NCBI RefSeq assembly: GCF_000194135.1
Contig: NC_015318.1
Location: forward strand, 448,501-512,500
Direction: 5' to 3'
Origin: Hippea maritima DSM 10411
Lineage (GTDB): Bacteria > Campylobacterota_A > Desulfurellia > Desulfurellales > Hippeaceae
DNA: 64,000 nt
Shown: one piece after another, positions 46,523 through 56,903 of the stretch
Numbering within the stretch: the first letter of the stretch is position 1
Layout of the letters: each line of letters begins with the position of its first letter
Notes under the pieces: model-generated
The model's input: the letters and a program-made list of their open reading frames with translations, nothing else
The model's database searches: none
Told to the model about the DNA's origin: nothing
Program-made: the position numbers and the translations under genes

Positions 46523-49259
46523 TCTTTCTTTCCATTAATAGACTTTTGAAATCACTTTCTGGCATGGGTCTGTAAAATAGATATCCCTGAAAACAGCTAC
46601 ACCCCATCTCCTTAAGTATATCAAACTGTTCTTTTGTTTCCACTCCTTCTGCAATTGTCTGTATATTTAGCTCTTTTGCTAAGAATATTATTGATCTTAC
46701 TATGTTTCTTGTTTTTTCGTCACTTAATGCTCGAATAAAGGACATATCTATTTTTAAAAAGTCCACAGGCAATTTTGCAAGATACGACAAAGAAGAATAG
46801 CCTGTACCAAAATCATCCACAGAAAATGAAATACCCTTTTCTCTAAACCTGAGTATAAGTTTATTTAGGTGTTCAAACTTTTCCAAAAATGCTCTTTCAA
46901 CAATTTCAAACTTTAGGTATCTTGTATCTATCTTGTTTTGCTTTATCTTTAATATAACCCTCTCAAAAAGGTCTTTGCTGTTTAAGGACTTAATCGAAAG
47001 GTTGATTGCAATAGGATAGGGAGGTATACCTTCTTTCTTTGTTTGGCTTATAAAACTCACTACACTCTCTATAAACTTATCTTCTACTTTTATTATAAGT
47101 TCTGATTGTTCGAGTTGTGATATAAACTCAGATGGCGGAATGATTTTATCATTTTTTATCCATCTTATTAATGCCTCTGCACCCATTATTAAGCCGTTTC
47201 TGTCAACACATGGCTGGTAATAGGGTTTAAACTCATTGTTATGTAAAGCAGACTCAAGTTCAGCCTTAAGTTTTATTAGTTTTGTTGCCTTTGTTTCAAA
47301 GTTCTTTCTAAAAAAGCCTATTCTATCTTCTCCTCTCGATCTTGCATCCGCTAATGCAATTTGAGCCTTATTTAGAAGCTCTTTTGTTGATGTTCCATCC
47401 TTTGGGTATAAACTTAAGCCTATGTTGAATGAAAGAATAATATTTGAATTATTTATTCTGTATGGTTTTGCTAGTTCTTTGAGTATTCTCTCTAAAGCGA
47501 TTAATGAGTCTTCTTCTTTTTTTAAATCTTTTAAAATTATACCAAACCTATCGGATTCAAGTTTTGCCACTATATCGTAATTGAATGTAGCGCTTTTTAA
47601 CCTCTGGGCAACTTGAGTGAGTATTTGATTACCTGTCTCAAAACCAAATGCTTCATTTATATTTTTGAATGATAGAGGGTTTATTACGGCTATTGCACCG
47701 ATTAGTTCCTCTTTTTTCGCCCTTATAAGGAATTTTTCTATAGATTCTACAAACGCTTTTGAATTTAAAAGTCCCGTTAATGAATCGTAATGTAGTAGTT
47801 TATTTAGCTCATTTAATAAGTCGTTCTCTGGGGTTATTTGTTTGCCTACTCCTATAAAATATTCCACGGAGTCGTTTTCTTTATGTGGGGTTATTGTGGC
47901 TAAGAAACTCTCTAGTTTGCCATCTTTTTTTCTATATGTTATGGCTTTTGATATAGACTCACCCGTTTTTAATTTGGTTATAAGGTTTTTTATGGAATCT
48001 TTATCCTCATCTTTTACTAGAAAGTCAATAAGGGATTTGTTTATTACATCTTTGTTTGAATATCCAGAGACCTTTTTTAAAGAATCATTGATATACACGA
48101 ATTTTAAGTTTTTATCCACTATGAAAACAAACTCGAATCCTATATTTATAGCTGTTAGGACTATGTTGAGAAACCTTTCTTTATCTATTTTACCTAAGGT
48201 GACCTCTATCTGTTTTGCTACAGTGTTGACTAATTCAAATAACTTTTTGTCAAATATATTTTTTTGGGTCGATACAAGAACTAAAGCTGCCTCTGTTTTT
48301 CCTTTTTCTTTTATAGGGATGGAGCAGCAAGAACCTATGCCATATATAGTTGCTATTTCGCTTATAGGTTTCAATTTTTCATCCATTGCATTGTTTTGTA
48401 TATAAACCCTGCCATTTTTTAGTGTTTTTAGGGCTGGTATGGCTAATAGAGGGTTGTTGTTTATTATAACTTGAAGTTTCTTTGTCATATCTTTATATTT
48501 CCTATTTTTTGCGGTGGTGTTGGTTATGATTATTTTGTTGTTATGAACCTTTATCATAAATGAGATGTTTATTTGGGCGAATTTTACAAAAAGTTTTGTT
48601 AGTTTTTTGAGGTATTCTCGTTTCGATTTTATCTGAGTTGATATATTTGTTAGATGAAACAATATATTATACAAGCTTGATTGAAACTTTAGCCTTTCTG
48701 AGTAGATAACTTCTTTTGTTATGTTTCTGGATAAATCTACAAATCTATAAACTTCCCCATTGTGAAGTATGGGTGTTATGAGTGAGTCTAAATAAAAAAT
48801 CGAGCCATTTTTGGTTTTGTTTGTGAATTTTGCAGAGAATGTTTTTCCTGATAATATTGTATTCCAAAGGTTTTCATAAAATTTTTTATCATGGTAGCCT
48901 GATTTAAATATATTTGGCTTTTTGCCTAAAAGTTCGTTTCTTGAGTATCCTGAAATATCGCTTACAGCTTTGTTCGCTTTTAATATAACACCATCTCTGT
49001 TGGTTATTATTGCCCATTCATGCGTTTTTTCTAACGCTTCATTGAATAATGCCATATCCTTTTGATTCTGGATCTTTTCTAAAGCAAATGACAGGTTAAG
49101 CTGCAATCTTTCTAAAAGTTCCATATGGTTTTCATCAAATGCATAAGGTGTTGTATCAAGAAGAATTATAATATACTCAACCCTTTCATTTTTGATTATC
49201 GGGATTGAGCATGCTGAGTGTATATTGAAATTAATGTAAAACTCATTCCAGTAGGCCAT
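46506..49259 (-). CDS. GAF/PAS/GGDEF/EAL signalling protein, C-terminal part of a frameshifted gene
   Basis: From ATG 49259 this reads 917 residues: the end of a GAF domain, a PAS domain (about 65-180), a second GAF, a second PAS (about 370-480), a degenerate GGDEF domain (LESDRF at the active site) and a full EAL domain. The EAL domain keeps AEALIRW, NLSIKS, EIVER, DDFGTGYSS, LKIDMSF and AEGVET, so c-di-GMP hydrolysis is expected. The frame is open for about 104 further codons upstream (to about 49571) without any start codon, continuing the GAF domain. The PAS ORF at 49556-49942 is therefore the natural N-terminus, separated by a -1 frameshift. Confidence 0.8.
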   Translation of the reverse strand: MAYWNEFYINFNIHSACSIPIIKNERVEYIIILLDTTPYAFDENHMELLERLQLNLSFALEKIQNQKDMALFNEALEKTHEWAIITNRDGVILKANKAVSDISGYSRNELLGKKPNIFKSGYHDKKFYENLWNTILSGKTFSAKFTNKTKNGSIFYLDSLITPILHNGEVYRFVDLSRNITKEVIYSERLKFQSSLYNILFHLTNISTQIKSKREYLKKLTKLFVKFAQINISFMIKVHNNKIIITNTTAKNRKYKDMTKKLQVIINNNPLLAIPALKTLKNGRVYIQNNAMDEKLKPISEIATIYGIGSCCSIPIKEKGKTEAALVLVSTQKNIFDKKLFELVNTVAKQIEVTLGKIDKERFLNIVLTAINIGFEFVFIVDKNLKFVYINDSLKKVSGYSNKDVINKSLIDFLVKDEDKDSIKNLITKLKTGESISKAITYRKKDGKLESFLATITPHKENDSVEYFIGVGKQITPENDLLNELNKLLHYDSLTGLLNSKAFVESIEKFLIRAKKEELIGAIAVINPLSFKNINEAFGFETGNQILTQVAQRLKSATFNYDIVAKLESDRFGIILKDLKKEEDSLIALERILKELAKPYRINNSNIILSFNIGLSLYPKDGTSTKELLNKAQIALADARSRGEDRIGFFRKNFETKATKLIKLKAELESALHNNEFKPYYQPCVDRNGLIMGAEALIRWIKNDKIIPPSEFISQLEQSELIIKVEDKFIESVVSFISQTKKEGIPPYPIAINLSIKSLNSKDLFERVILKIKQNKIDTRYLKFEIVERAFLEKFEHLNKLILRFREKGISFSVDDFGTGYSSLSYLAKLPVDFLKIDMSFIRALSDEKTRNIVRSIIFLAKELNIQTIAEGVETKEQFDILKEMGCSCFQGYLFYRPMPESDFKSLLMERKNGQIR

Positions 49260-49555
49260 ATTTGGATTTGTTTTAACCTCAGGAATAAGAATGACCTTTT
49301 TGGATTGATACGCTTTTGAAGCTGAACCTCTACCATACGGTTTTTCAGGATCAACACCTATAAGGTGTTTTTTTGTGAGTTTCTCTGCTTCCTTTAATTT
49401 TGCCCTTATAAATAATTTATCTATGAGCTTTGTCTCTTCATCTACCTTTCCAACAATGCATTCGGTATATCCTATTTTATCTACTATAAGATTGGCTAGT
49501 TTTCTGAAAAGTTCAAGCTCATCATTCTCTGTGAGTATGAGTTCATTTATCTGGC

Positions 49556-49942
49556 TTAGGGCAAAAATAGCTTTTCGTATGCTTTTTCTTGTGTTTTGTC
49601 TATAACCATAACGAGGCCAAAAGGTTTGCCAAGATGAGTTATGGTATGGGCAAAGACTATAGCTGGTTTTAAAAATCCTTCTTTTGTTTTGAAGTGGATT
49701 TCTGAATATTTTGATGAGAATCTTTTTCCCTTTAAGCGTTCGGCTATGTTGTATAAAGCAAGTTTTTTTTCTGGTCCTTCTATTAAATCGGCTGCAACTT
49801 TACCAATTAGTTCTTCTTCTGTATAACCTGTGAGTTTTTTGAAGGTTTCATTAACAAATATAATTTTTCCTTTTTCTTCGTATACATAAATTCCTATTAT
49901 AGTTGAATCTTTTATAGCGTTTACTATTTCACTATTTTGCAT
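49556..49942 (-). CDS. PAS domain, N-terminal part of the frameshifted GGDEF/EAL gene
   Basis: A 128-residue PAS domain (GIYVYEEKGKIIFVNETFKK, then LTGYTEEELIGK and GFLKPAIVFAHTI) that stops three codons after the point where the next frame takes over with AIFALSQINELIL. Restoring one base, probably an A in the run GAAAAG near 49572-49577, would join it to the downstream part as one protein of about 1145 residues. The break may be a real mutation, an assembly error or recoding. Confidence 0.7.
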   Translation of the reverse strand: MQNSEIVNAIKDSTIIGIYVYEEKGKIIFVNETFKKLTGYTEEELIGKVAADLIEGPEKKLALYNIAERLKGKRFSSKYSEIHFKTKEGFLKPAIVFAHTITHLGKPFGLVMVIDKTQEKAYEKLFLP

Positions 49943-50111
49943 TTTATCACTTAATCTTTCTGGGAACCCTTTCTAAAATACCCTATATACTCATATGTAT
50001 TGTATTTTTAAACATTTAATTTGTCAAAACTATTATTTGTCTATAAAATTTATTTATTTAAATGCACGAGTGTGAAAAGCTGTTTTTTTAGAAGTTTTTA
50101 TGTGCTATGTG

Positions 50112-51020
50112 TTAAAAAACCCTTAAATTTTCATAAATTCCATTAAAAAGCCTTTCTCTTGATTCAACGCTTGCCCAAGCAATATGCGGTGTTAAAATAA
50201 TTCTATCTTTAAATTTTAGTAGAGGATTTTCTGGGGTGATTGGTTCTTTCTCAAAAACATCCAATCCAACATAGATGTTTTTTGTCTTGAGAATTCTTGC
50301 AAGGTCTTTTTCGTTAATTATACCACCTCTTCCAACATTTATTAAGACTGAATTGTCTCTTAAAAGTGATAATCGCTCGAAATTTAAAAGATTTTTCGTA
50401 TTTTTATTAAGAGGAGCATGGATAGAAATAATGTCTGATGAGCTCAATAATTCATTTAAATCTACTCTTCTAAATTCGTTTGAAAAGTTTTTGCCAGAAG
50501 TTGAATAATAGATTACACTTGCACCAAAACATTTTGCTATATTAGCTACTTTTTTGCCAATATTTCCTAATCATATAATTCCCCACGTTTTACCTGTGAT
50601 TTCCCACCAGTTTTGAATGTGGGTAAATATATTACTTTTTGGATAGTCTTTTTGAACATAATTATCAAAATATTTAATTTTACAGATTAAAGAAAGTGCA
50701 ATAGCGAAAGTTACCTGAACAACTGAGTCTGTCGAGTAGCCAACAACATTTTTTACGATTATTCCTTTACTTTTTGCATAGTCGATGTCAACATTATCCG
50801 TGCCTGTTGCAGCTACCTGAATCAATTTTAACTTATTAGCATTATCTATAACATTTTTATCAATTTTAACTTTATTTGTAATGATAACTTCAGCATCTTT
50901 AACCCGTCCTATAACTTCATTGGCAGTTGTAGTATTAAAAACTTCCAATTCCCCAAATTCTTCTAATCTTTTCCAGTTTACATTACCCAATGTTAATGCA
51001 TCTAAAACCACTATTTTCAT
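50112..51020 (-). pseudogene. D-2-hydroxyacid dehydrogenase with an in-frame UGA
   Basis: Two open parts in the same frame (51020-50571 and 50568-50112) encode one 302-residue NAD-dependent D-2-hydroxyacid dehydrogenase. Part 1 ends TGKTWGII, then TGA at 50573-50571, then LGNIGKKV. The TGA replaces the first Gly of the Rossmann GXGXXG motif (GGA to TGA is one change). Catalytic Arg (NVGRGGIIN), Glu (DVFEKEP) and His (TPHIAWAS) are intact. Glycerate- or lactate-type substrates are possible. Every other UGA in the window behaves as a stop, so this is a nonsense mutation or a sequence error rather than recoding. Confidence 0.85.
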
Positions 51021-51037
51021 AAAGCCTCCCCAAGAAA

Positions 51038-51066
51038 AGATTAAATAACCGTATTGGTTTTGTCAA
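51038..51066 (-). promoter_or_regulatory. promoter of the 2-hydroxyacid dehydrogenase
   Basis: On the minus strand TTGACA (51066-51061), 17 bases, then TAATCT (51043-51038). A short leader with GGGGAGG precedes the ATG at 51020. A good promoter and Shine-Dalgarno suggest the gene was recently functional. Confidence 0.6.
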
Positions 51067-51090
51067 ATTATTTGATGGCATTTTGTTTTT

Positions 51091-51846
51091 CTATCTTGTT
51101 AAGTAATTCAGAAGCATGGGTAACGTTTTTTCAGCATTGCCAATAATTACATCATCTGCAAACATCGAAATGGCTGAATATTCTGCATTAAACTCAACCA
51201 CATATTTACCCATTCGCTGGGCTATTTTTGGTAGTCCTGCAGCGGGTTGTACCCCACCGCTTGTACCTACAGATATAAAAACATCACAACTGGCAGCAAG
51301 TGCCATTGCTTTTTTGATTAGTTCAACATCTAAGCTCTCACCAAACCAAACTACATTGGGTCGTGTTCTTATACTCTGGCAGTATTTACATTTTGGTGGG
51401 AGTTGATCATCCTTGTAGATTGTCTGATCATGGTATATTTTGTTACATATCAGACATTTAACTTCAAATATATTGCCGTGTAACTCATAGACCGATTTAT
51501 TTCCTGCTTTTGTATGGAGATTGTCTATATTTTGGGTTATAAGAGCAAATCCATCTTTAAATATCCTTTCAAGCTCAACAAGAACATAATGCGCTTTGTT
51601 GGGTTCTGCTTGCTTTATGAGTTTTTTCCTGTAGTTGTACCACTGCCAGACCTTTTTAGGATCTTTATGAAATGCCTCTAAAGTTGCAAACTCACTAATA
51701 GAGTATTTACCCCAAAGCCCATCTTCGCCTCTAAATGTTGGTATGCCGCTTGCTTTGGATATACCTGCGCCTGTAAGTATGGTGATCCTTTTTGCTTTTT
51801 TTATTTTATCTGCTGCTTTCTTTATCCTTTCAATCACCTTCAACAC
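51091..51846 (-). CDS. cobB: NAD-dependent protein deacetylase (sirtuin)
   Basis: Sir2-family enzyme of 251 residues that removes acetyl or acyl groups from lysines using NAD. Motifs: TGAGISKASGIPTFR (residues 25-39), TQNIDNLH (104-111), catalytic His123 in ELHGN, zinc cysteines Cys131, Cys134, Cys153 and Cys156, PNVVWFGES and SVGTSGGVQPAAG. It is the last gene of the long minus-strand run and overlaps the aldolase by 17 bases. Confidence 0.93.
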   Translation of the reverse strand: MLKVIERIKKAADKIKKAKRITILTGAGISKASGIPTFRGEDGLWGKYSISEFATLEAFHKDPKKVWQWYNYRKKLIKQAEPNKAHYVLVELERIFKDGFALITQNIDNLHTKAGNKSVYELHGNIFEVKCLICNKIYHDQTIYKDDQLPPKCKYCQSIRTRPNVVWFGESLDVELIKKAMALAASCDVFISVGTSGGVQPAAGLPKIAQRMGKYVVEFNAEYSAISMFADDVIIGNAEKTLPMLLNYLTR

Positions 51847-52381
51847 CCAAGATTATTTTTGATGAATTCTCCAGAGCACTTATTAGCTGTAGTGCTCCAA
51901 AAAGTGTATCGGAATAGGCAAAAACACCATGTCCTTTAGCTACAACTATCTGTTTTTGGGTTTCTTTTAAGTATTGCGGAATAATCTCTTTTGCTGTTTG
52001 CCAGTTATTGTAGGGTATATCCAGGATGTCTACACTCTTTAAAAACAAGCTTCCTTCATAGTCTATTGGTTCTATTGTTTTATATCCCTTGAGGGAAAGG
52101 ATGATGGTAGATATAGAGTGAGCATGCAGGATAGCCTTGGATTTTTTGTTTAATTTGTAAATATTTATATGAATTTCAACCTCACTTGATGCAGCATTCC
52201 ATCTTACATCCCTCTCAAAACCAATCTTTACTATGTCTTTGCCTCTTAAGTTGTACAGGCTCTTTCCCGTCTTTGTTATCCATACTCCATCTTTTGCCTT
52301 AAAACTCATATTGCCGCTTGATGCATCCACAAGGCCTGAAAGAAACATCATATTCCCTATACGTCTAAATTCCCCTATCAT
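51830..52381 (-). CDS. class II aldolase/adducin family protein
   Basis: A 183-residue member of the class II aldolase fold. It has [12 protein letters not shown] (substrate phosphate loop), KTGKSLYNL, a zinc-binding HAHS and a later KGHGVFAYS. The family includes L-fuculose-phosphate aldolase, ribulose-phosphate epimerase and MtnB; at 183 residues this one is shorter than typical. The reaction cannot be assigned. It overlaps both dedA and sir2 by 17 bases, so it is in the operon. Confidence 0.78.
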   Translation of the reverse strand: MIGEFRRIGNMMFLSGLVDASSGNMSFKAKDGVWITKTGKSLYNLRGKDIVKIGFERDVRWNAASSEVEIHINIYKLNKKSKAILHAHSISTIILSLKGYKTIEPIDYEGSLFLKSVDILDIPYNNWQTAKEIIPQYLKETQKQIVVAKGHGVFAYSDTLFGALQLISALENSSKIILGVEGD

Positions 52382-52979
52382 TGCCTCTTCTCCTTTGGAT
52401 ATACAAATAAACTGTTATTAACACCAAAGAAAACGCCACTATATATGTGTATGTGTGATGAAGCATTCTCTTTACCATTTCTGGATTATTGCCCACACTA
52501 AAGCCTATAAACGCCAATATTCCTACCCAGATTCCAGCGCCTAAAAACGTAAAAATACTAAATTTTACCAGATTCATCCTTGCAATACCTGCAGGTAAGG
52601 AGATGTACTGTCTAATACCGGGCAATAATCTTCCAATAAAAGTGCTGATTTCCCCGTGTTTATTGAAATAGTCATCAACCTTTTTAAGGGTTTTTTCGCC
52701 CAAGCCTACATATTTTCCGTATTTTGCTAAAAATGGATGACCGAGTTTTATAGAGATAAAATAGTTAAATAACGCCCCTGCAAGGCTCCCAAGAATAGAT
52801 GATACTATAACAATCCATAAATCCATTTGGCCTTTGGCAGCAAGATAAGCAGCAGGTGGCACAACAACCTCACTTGGAAAGGGAAAGAAAGAGCTTTCTA
52901 AAAACATCAATATAAAAATTCCTCCATATCCTCCATATCCTATAGCGGATACTATAAATTCAACTATCTTGCCAAGCAC
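52365..52979 (-). CDS. DedA family inner-membrane protein
   Basis: A 204-residue polytopic protein with [19 protein letters not shown] at the N-terminus, [17 protein letters not shown], and [22 protein letters not shown]: the DedA/SNARE-associated (VTT) signature. DedA proteins are now linked to lipid flipping, including undecaprenyl phosphate recycling in some subgroups; the substrate here is not known. It overlaps dnaG by 20 bases. Confidence 0.88.
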   Translation of the reverse strand: MLGKIVEFIVSAIGYGGYGGIFILMFLESSFFPFPSEVVVPPAAYLAAKGQMDLWIVIVSSILGSLAGALFNYFISIKLGHPFLAKYGKYVGLGEKTLKKVDDYFNKHGEISTFIGRLLPGIRQYISLPAGIARMNLVKFSIFTFLGAGIWVGILAFIGFSVGNNPEMVKRMLHHTYTYIVAFSLVLITVYLYIQRRRGNDRGI

Positions 52980-54648
52980 TTAACACCTCTTTTATTTCGC
53001 TAAAAGTTTTATTGTATTCTTCAAAGAATTCGCTTTTTGGGTTTTCTTGAATTTTTTGCTGAATAATTCTTAGTTGTTTTTTTAATTTATCTAACTTGAA
53101 CTGAGCTAAAAGATACAAAAGCACCTTTCTTCTTTGGTATCTTTCATTTATGTCGGTTTGCGGTAGGGAGATGAGTTTGTAGAATAATTTTTTCTGGCTA
53201 TCGGATAGGTTTTTTTCAAATGCCTCTATGCTAAATTCTTCGCCACTTAAATAAAACCTTACTGCGTTTAAGTAAAGCTCTTTTTGTAGCCCCTCAAATT
53301 CATCTTTAAAGTCATCTAAATCCTCAATCCATGCCATCAATTCTATATCCCTTAGAATGATACTGAGAAGTGCCTCTTGTTTTGTTATTGATGATAAAAA
53401 TTCAAATGATGCTGTTTTAGCTAAGAATGCATCCTCTGAAACATTAAACACCCTTGAGGCTTTTGATGTGTATGCTGCCTTGAGTATAGGTTCCTGAACA
53501 CTTAGGATTATGGGTTTTAACTCTTCTATTGCTCTCATCTTTTCCGATGGGTGTTCTATGTCGTATTTGTTTTTTATAAAGTCTATTATATAGCTAAAAT
53601 AATCCTTAGCCGACGATAGTTTTTTAATATAAGCCTCTTTTGAGTTATTTCTTATAAAGCTATCCGGGTCCTCGCCTTTATCCAATATTACAACAAAGGG
53701 TTTCATCTCGCTGCTCAATATTGTGGGGGCGCTTCTTAGAATTGCTCTGAAACCTGCATCGTCAGCATCGTAGTTCATGTAGATTTTATCTGCCATTCTC
53801 TTTAATATGTTTATATGAAACCTCGATAGAGCTGTTCCTAATGTAGCTGTAGAATTTTTTATGCCACTTATCTGTAGCCTTAAGCAATCCATATAGCCTT
53901 CTGTAACTATAACCTCTTTTGTTTTTCTTATTTCATCTTTTGCTAAATTCAGGCCGAAAAGCACCTTCTGTTTTGAGAATATGGGCGTTTCGGGTGAATT
54001 TAGATATTTGGCTTTGGTTTTGTCGTCGTTTAGTATCCTTCCACCAAAGGCTATCGTTTGCCCGTGTTCGTTTTTTATTGGAAATATTATGCGATTAGAG
54101 AACCTATTAAACACTCCCCTGCTGCCTTGGATAAATATTCCAGAATTTATTAGTTCTTTTTCCTTAAAACCCTCTTTTTTTAGTATTTTTTCAAGTTCTG
54201 AGCTTTCAGGTGCAAAGCCTATTTTGAAAAGCTCTATTGCATCATCGTTTATCTGTCTATTTTTTAAATAGTCCAAAGCTGTTTTATTTAACTTGAGTTT
54301 TTCAAAAAAGTATTTCTCAGCTATTGAGTGAATTTCAAAGAGTGCATCGTTTTTTGAACGTTCTTTTATGTGAATAGGTATGTTATATCGCTTTGCAAGT
54401 TCTCTTATGGCTTCTTTGAAGTCTAAGTTCTCTATTTTCATTAAAAATGTAATGACATCTCCACTCTCTCCACAGCCAAAACAGTGATAGAATCCACCTT
54501 TTGGATTTACGGAGAATGATGGTGTTTTTTCGTGGTGGAATGGGCATAGACCGAAATAGTTTGAGCCGCGTTTCTTTAGTGAAACATAGCCCGATATAAA
54601 ATCCACTATATCAACCCTTTTTTTTATTTCTTCTACTATGTCTTTCAT
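52960..54648 (-). CDS. dnaG: DNA primase
   Basis: Makes RNA primers at the replication fork. The N-terminal CHC2 zinc finger is Cys35-X2-His38 and Cys56-X2-Cys59. The central Toprim core has [18 protein letters not shown] and [10 protein letters not shown], and the C-terminal part is the helicase-binding region. At 562 residues it is full length. It is not next to rpoD or rpsU, which often flank it. It overlaps mutS2 by four bases. Confidence 0.94.
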   Translation of the reverse strand: MKDIVEEIKKRVDIVDFISGYVSLKKRGSNYFGLCPFHHEKTPSFSVNPKGGFYHCFGCGESGDVITFLMKIENLDFKEAIRELAKRYNIPIHIKERSKNDALFEIHSIAEKYFFEKLKLNKTALDYLKNRQINDDAIELFKIGFAPESSELEKILKKEGFKEKELINSGIFIQGSRGVFNRFSNRIIFPIKNEHGQTIAFGGRILNDDKTKAKYLNSPETPIFSKQKVLFGLNLAKDEIRKTKEVIVTEGYMDCLRLQISGIKNSTATLGTALSRFHINILKRMADKIYMNYDADDAGFRAILRSAPTILSSEMKPFVVILDKGEDPDSFIRNNSKEAYIKKLSSAKDYFSYIIDFIKNKYDIEHPSEKMRAIEELKPIILSVQEPILKAAYTSKASRVFNVSEDAFLAKTASFEFLSSITKQEALLSIILRDIELMAWIEDLDDFKDEFEGLQKELYLNAVRFYLSGEEFSIEAFEKNLSDSQKKLFYKLISLPQTDINERYQRRKVLLYLLAQFKLDKLKKQLRIIQQKIQENPKSEFFEEYNKTFSEIKEVLSAWQDS

Positions 54649-56903
54649 TTAAGTTCCACTATAGTTGCCCCATCTCCACCTTCATGGGGTGGGGCAGGGT
54701 GAAATTCTTTTACATGGGGTAGTTGTTTTAAAGTCTCTCTTACCATATCTTTTAATATTCCATTACCTATGCCGTGAACTATGCGGGCAGTTTTTATAGA
54801 TTGCAAAGAGAGTGAATCTATAAATTTCACAAGATCGAAATAAGCCTCATCCCTGCGCTTGCCTATAAGATTTAACTCTAAAGAAACATCGGATAATTTT
54901 GTATTTACCTTTATTTGTTTTTCTTCTTTTTTATGTTCTATTTTGCTTAGACTTGATAGTTTAACGTTTAAGAGTTTTCCCTCTATTTCAACGGTAGCTT
55001 TATCTGATTTTATCGATGTTATCGTGCCTTTTAAACCGTTAAATAAAACAGCTTCACCAACCCTAAATAAAGGAACTTCTTGTTTTTGTTTTTCATCTTT
55101 GAATAAATTTTTTGATTGTTGTTTTATTTGGTTTATCTTTTTGTGGGCTTTCGATATATTTTTCGTTTTGAGTAATTGGGATATTTCATTCTTTAAAGAT
55201 TCCAATAACTTTTCGTACTCCTTTTGCTTTTGATACTGCTCCTCTTTTAGTTTCTGTATGAGCTCTTCTTTTTCCTTCTTTTCATTTTCGATTAGATTTA
55301 TGTATCTTTCTTTGGTTTTGGCAAGTGCATTTTTGGCTTTTGTGTAATGTTCAATGGTTTTCTGAAGCTGACCTTCAAGTTTGTTGAATATGCTTGCCTG
55401 ATTTGAGTAGAATTCATGCGCTTCATTTGTTATTTGCTTATCTACATTTAATGTTTTTAATATTTCAATGCCGTAGCTTTTTCCTATTCTATCGTATGTC
55501 AGTTTGTATGTGGGTTTTAATGTTTTTGTGTTAAACTCAAATGCTGCTACTCTAAACCCCTCGGATTCTAAAATATAGGCCAATTTTTTATAGTGAGTAG
55601 TAGCGCATACAGGGCATTTTTTAGCTGTATTTTTTATAATTGAGTATGCCACGGCTTCGCCCTCATCTGGAGAAGTGCCCGAACCTATTTCATCTATAAG
55701 CATCATTGTATTTGATGTGGCTTTTTTGAAAGCCTCTCTGAATGCAACAATTTTTGAAGAGAATCCGCTCAACGATTCAAATATATCTTGTTCATCACCT
55801 ATAATAGCAAAAACATTATCAAAACTCCCTATAGTTAGTTGTTCTGCATTAGGCGGTATTGCTGAAAAAATTCCAACTATTAAAAGTCCTATAGTTTTTA
55901 GGAATACAGTTTTACCACCCGTATTGGGTCCTGTGATTATAAGTTTCCTGTTTGTAGATAAATCTATATCAACAGGTATTGTTTTTTCCTTTATTGCTGC
56001 AAGTATAGGGTGTTTTGCTCTTTTTGCTTTAATTATTGGATCTGAGCTAAACTCGATATCGCACTCCGGTAAGTTTTTCGAGTAATGATATTTGGCAACA
56101 ATGACATCAAAAACTCCTAATTTTTTTTCATTGTGCCTTAATCTGTTGGCATTTTCTCTTACTTGATGGGTTAGATTTGTTAAAATCCTTCTCCTTTCTG
56201 CTTCCTCTTGAGCTGTAATATCTTCTAAATGTGAATTTTCTTTAAATACGGCATCCGGTTCTACAAAAAAACCGCCGCTTTTTCCTATGTCTATTATGCG
56301 ACCCGATATATATTCTTTATAATTTGGTTTAAGAAGTAGTGTGTATCGGGAGCGTTTAAGAAAGATAGCCGTATCTAAAAGAATATCCCTTAAACGACCA
56401 TGCATTAGATTTTTTAAAATTCTTGTAATGTTCTGAGATATTTGCTGTTTTTGTTGTCTTATTTCGAATAAGTGTGCTGTTGCTGAATCCTTTAAAAAGC
56501 CGTAATCGTCAATAGTTTTGTTTATCTCATCGAGTAGGCTTAGGGGTATGTCAAAGTTTATATATTCTTCGTATAGCTCTGGATTGTTTTGTTCTATTTC
56601 CTCTTTTATGTACAGTAGTAGAGAGATGAAGTTGCCTATACTTTTTAGTTCTTTTTCATCAAGCATACCATTAAATGAATCTTCAATGATTGATTTTATA
56701 AAAACATCGTCAAGTACTAATGCTCCCCATTTGGTAAAGTGTTCAAAAAATTCATTGAGCATTTGAAAATTACTTTTTGCTAATTCTATATCAAATATAG
56801 GCTTTAGTTTTTTTAGCTGCTCTTTACCGTATTCCGTTTGTATATGTTTTTGAATTAAATCCTTTAACTTGTTGTACTGCAGAATCTCTAATGTATCTTT
56901 CAT
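54645..56903 (-). CDS. mutS2: MutS2 family DNA-binding ATPase
   Basis: A 752-residue MutS2. The ATPase has GPNTGGKTVFLKTIGL (Walker A), LIDEIGSGTSPDEGEAVA and a Ser/Ala-rich region before it; a long coiled coil (about 510-590) and a KOW-like segment precede the C-terminal Smr domain. The Smr entry motif, usually LDLRG, reads LNLIGKRRDEAY, and HGKGTG reads HGIGNG. MutS2 proteins act in recombination control and in rescue of collided ribosomes. It overlaps the HD-GYP gene by four bases. Confidence 0.92.
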   Translation of the reverse strand: MKDTLEILQYNKLKDLIQKHIQTEYGKEQLKKLKPIFDIELAKSNFQMLNEFFEHFTKWGALVLDDVFIKSIIEDSFNGMLDEKELKSIGNFISLLLYIKEEIEQNNPELYEEYINFDIPLSLLDEINKTIDDYGFLKDSATAHLFEIRQQKQQISQNITRILKNLMHGRLRDILLDTAIFLKRSRYTLLLKPNYKEYISGRIIDIGKSGGFFVEPDAVFKENSHLEDITAQEEAERRRILTNLTHQVRENANRLRHNEKKLGVFDVIVAKYHYSKNLPECDIEFSSDPIIKAKRAKHPILAAIKEKTIPVDIDLSTNRKLIITGPNTGGKTVFLKTIGLLIVGIFSAIPPNAEQLTIGSFDNVFAIIGDEQDIFESLSGFSSKIVAFREAFKKATSNTMMLIDEIGSGTSPDEGEAVAYSIIKNTAKKCPVCATTHYKKLAYILESEGFRVAAFEFNTKTLKPTYKLTYDRIGKSYGIEILKTLNVDKQITNEAHEFYSNQASIFNKLEGQLQKTIEHYTKAKNALAKTKERYINLIENEKKEKEELIQKLKEEQYQKQKEYEKLLESLKNEISQLLKTKNISKAHKKINQIKQQSKNLFKDEKQKQEVPLFRVGEAVLFNGLKGTITSIKSDKATVEIEGKLLNVKLSSLSKIEHKKEEKQIKVNTKLSDVSLELNLIGKRRDEAYFDLVKFIDSLSLQSIKTARIVHGIGNGILKDMVRETLKQLPHVKEFHPAPPHEGGDGATIVELK

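Noticed and set aside
49556-49600. Programmed -1 frameshift in the PAS/GGDEF/EAL gene
   Set aside because: No classical X-XXY-YYZ heptamer or downstream pseudoknot is evident. I keep mutation or sequencing error as the main explanations, with recoding only as a possibility.
50571-50573. UGA read as glycine or selenocysteine
   Set aside because: TGA ends many intact genes here (for example moaC's neighbours, leuD, lptB, spoT), and no SECIS-like hairpin or selenoprotein family match is apparent. A point mutation is simpler.
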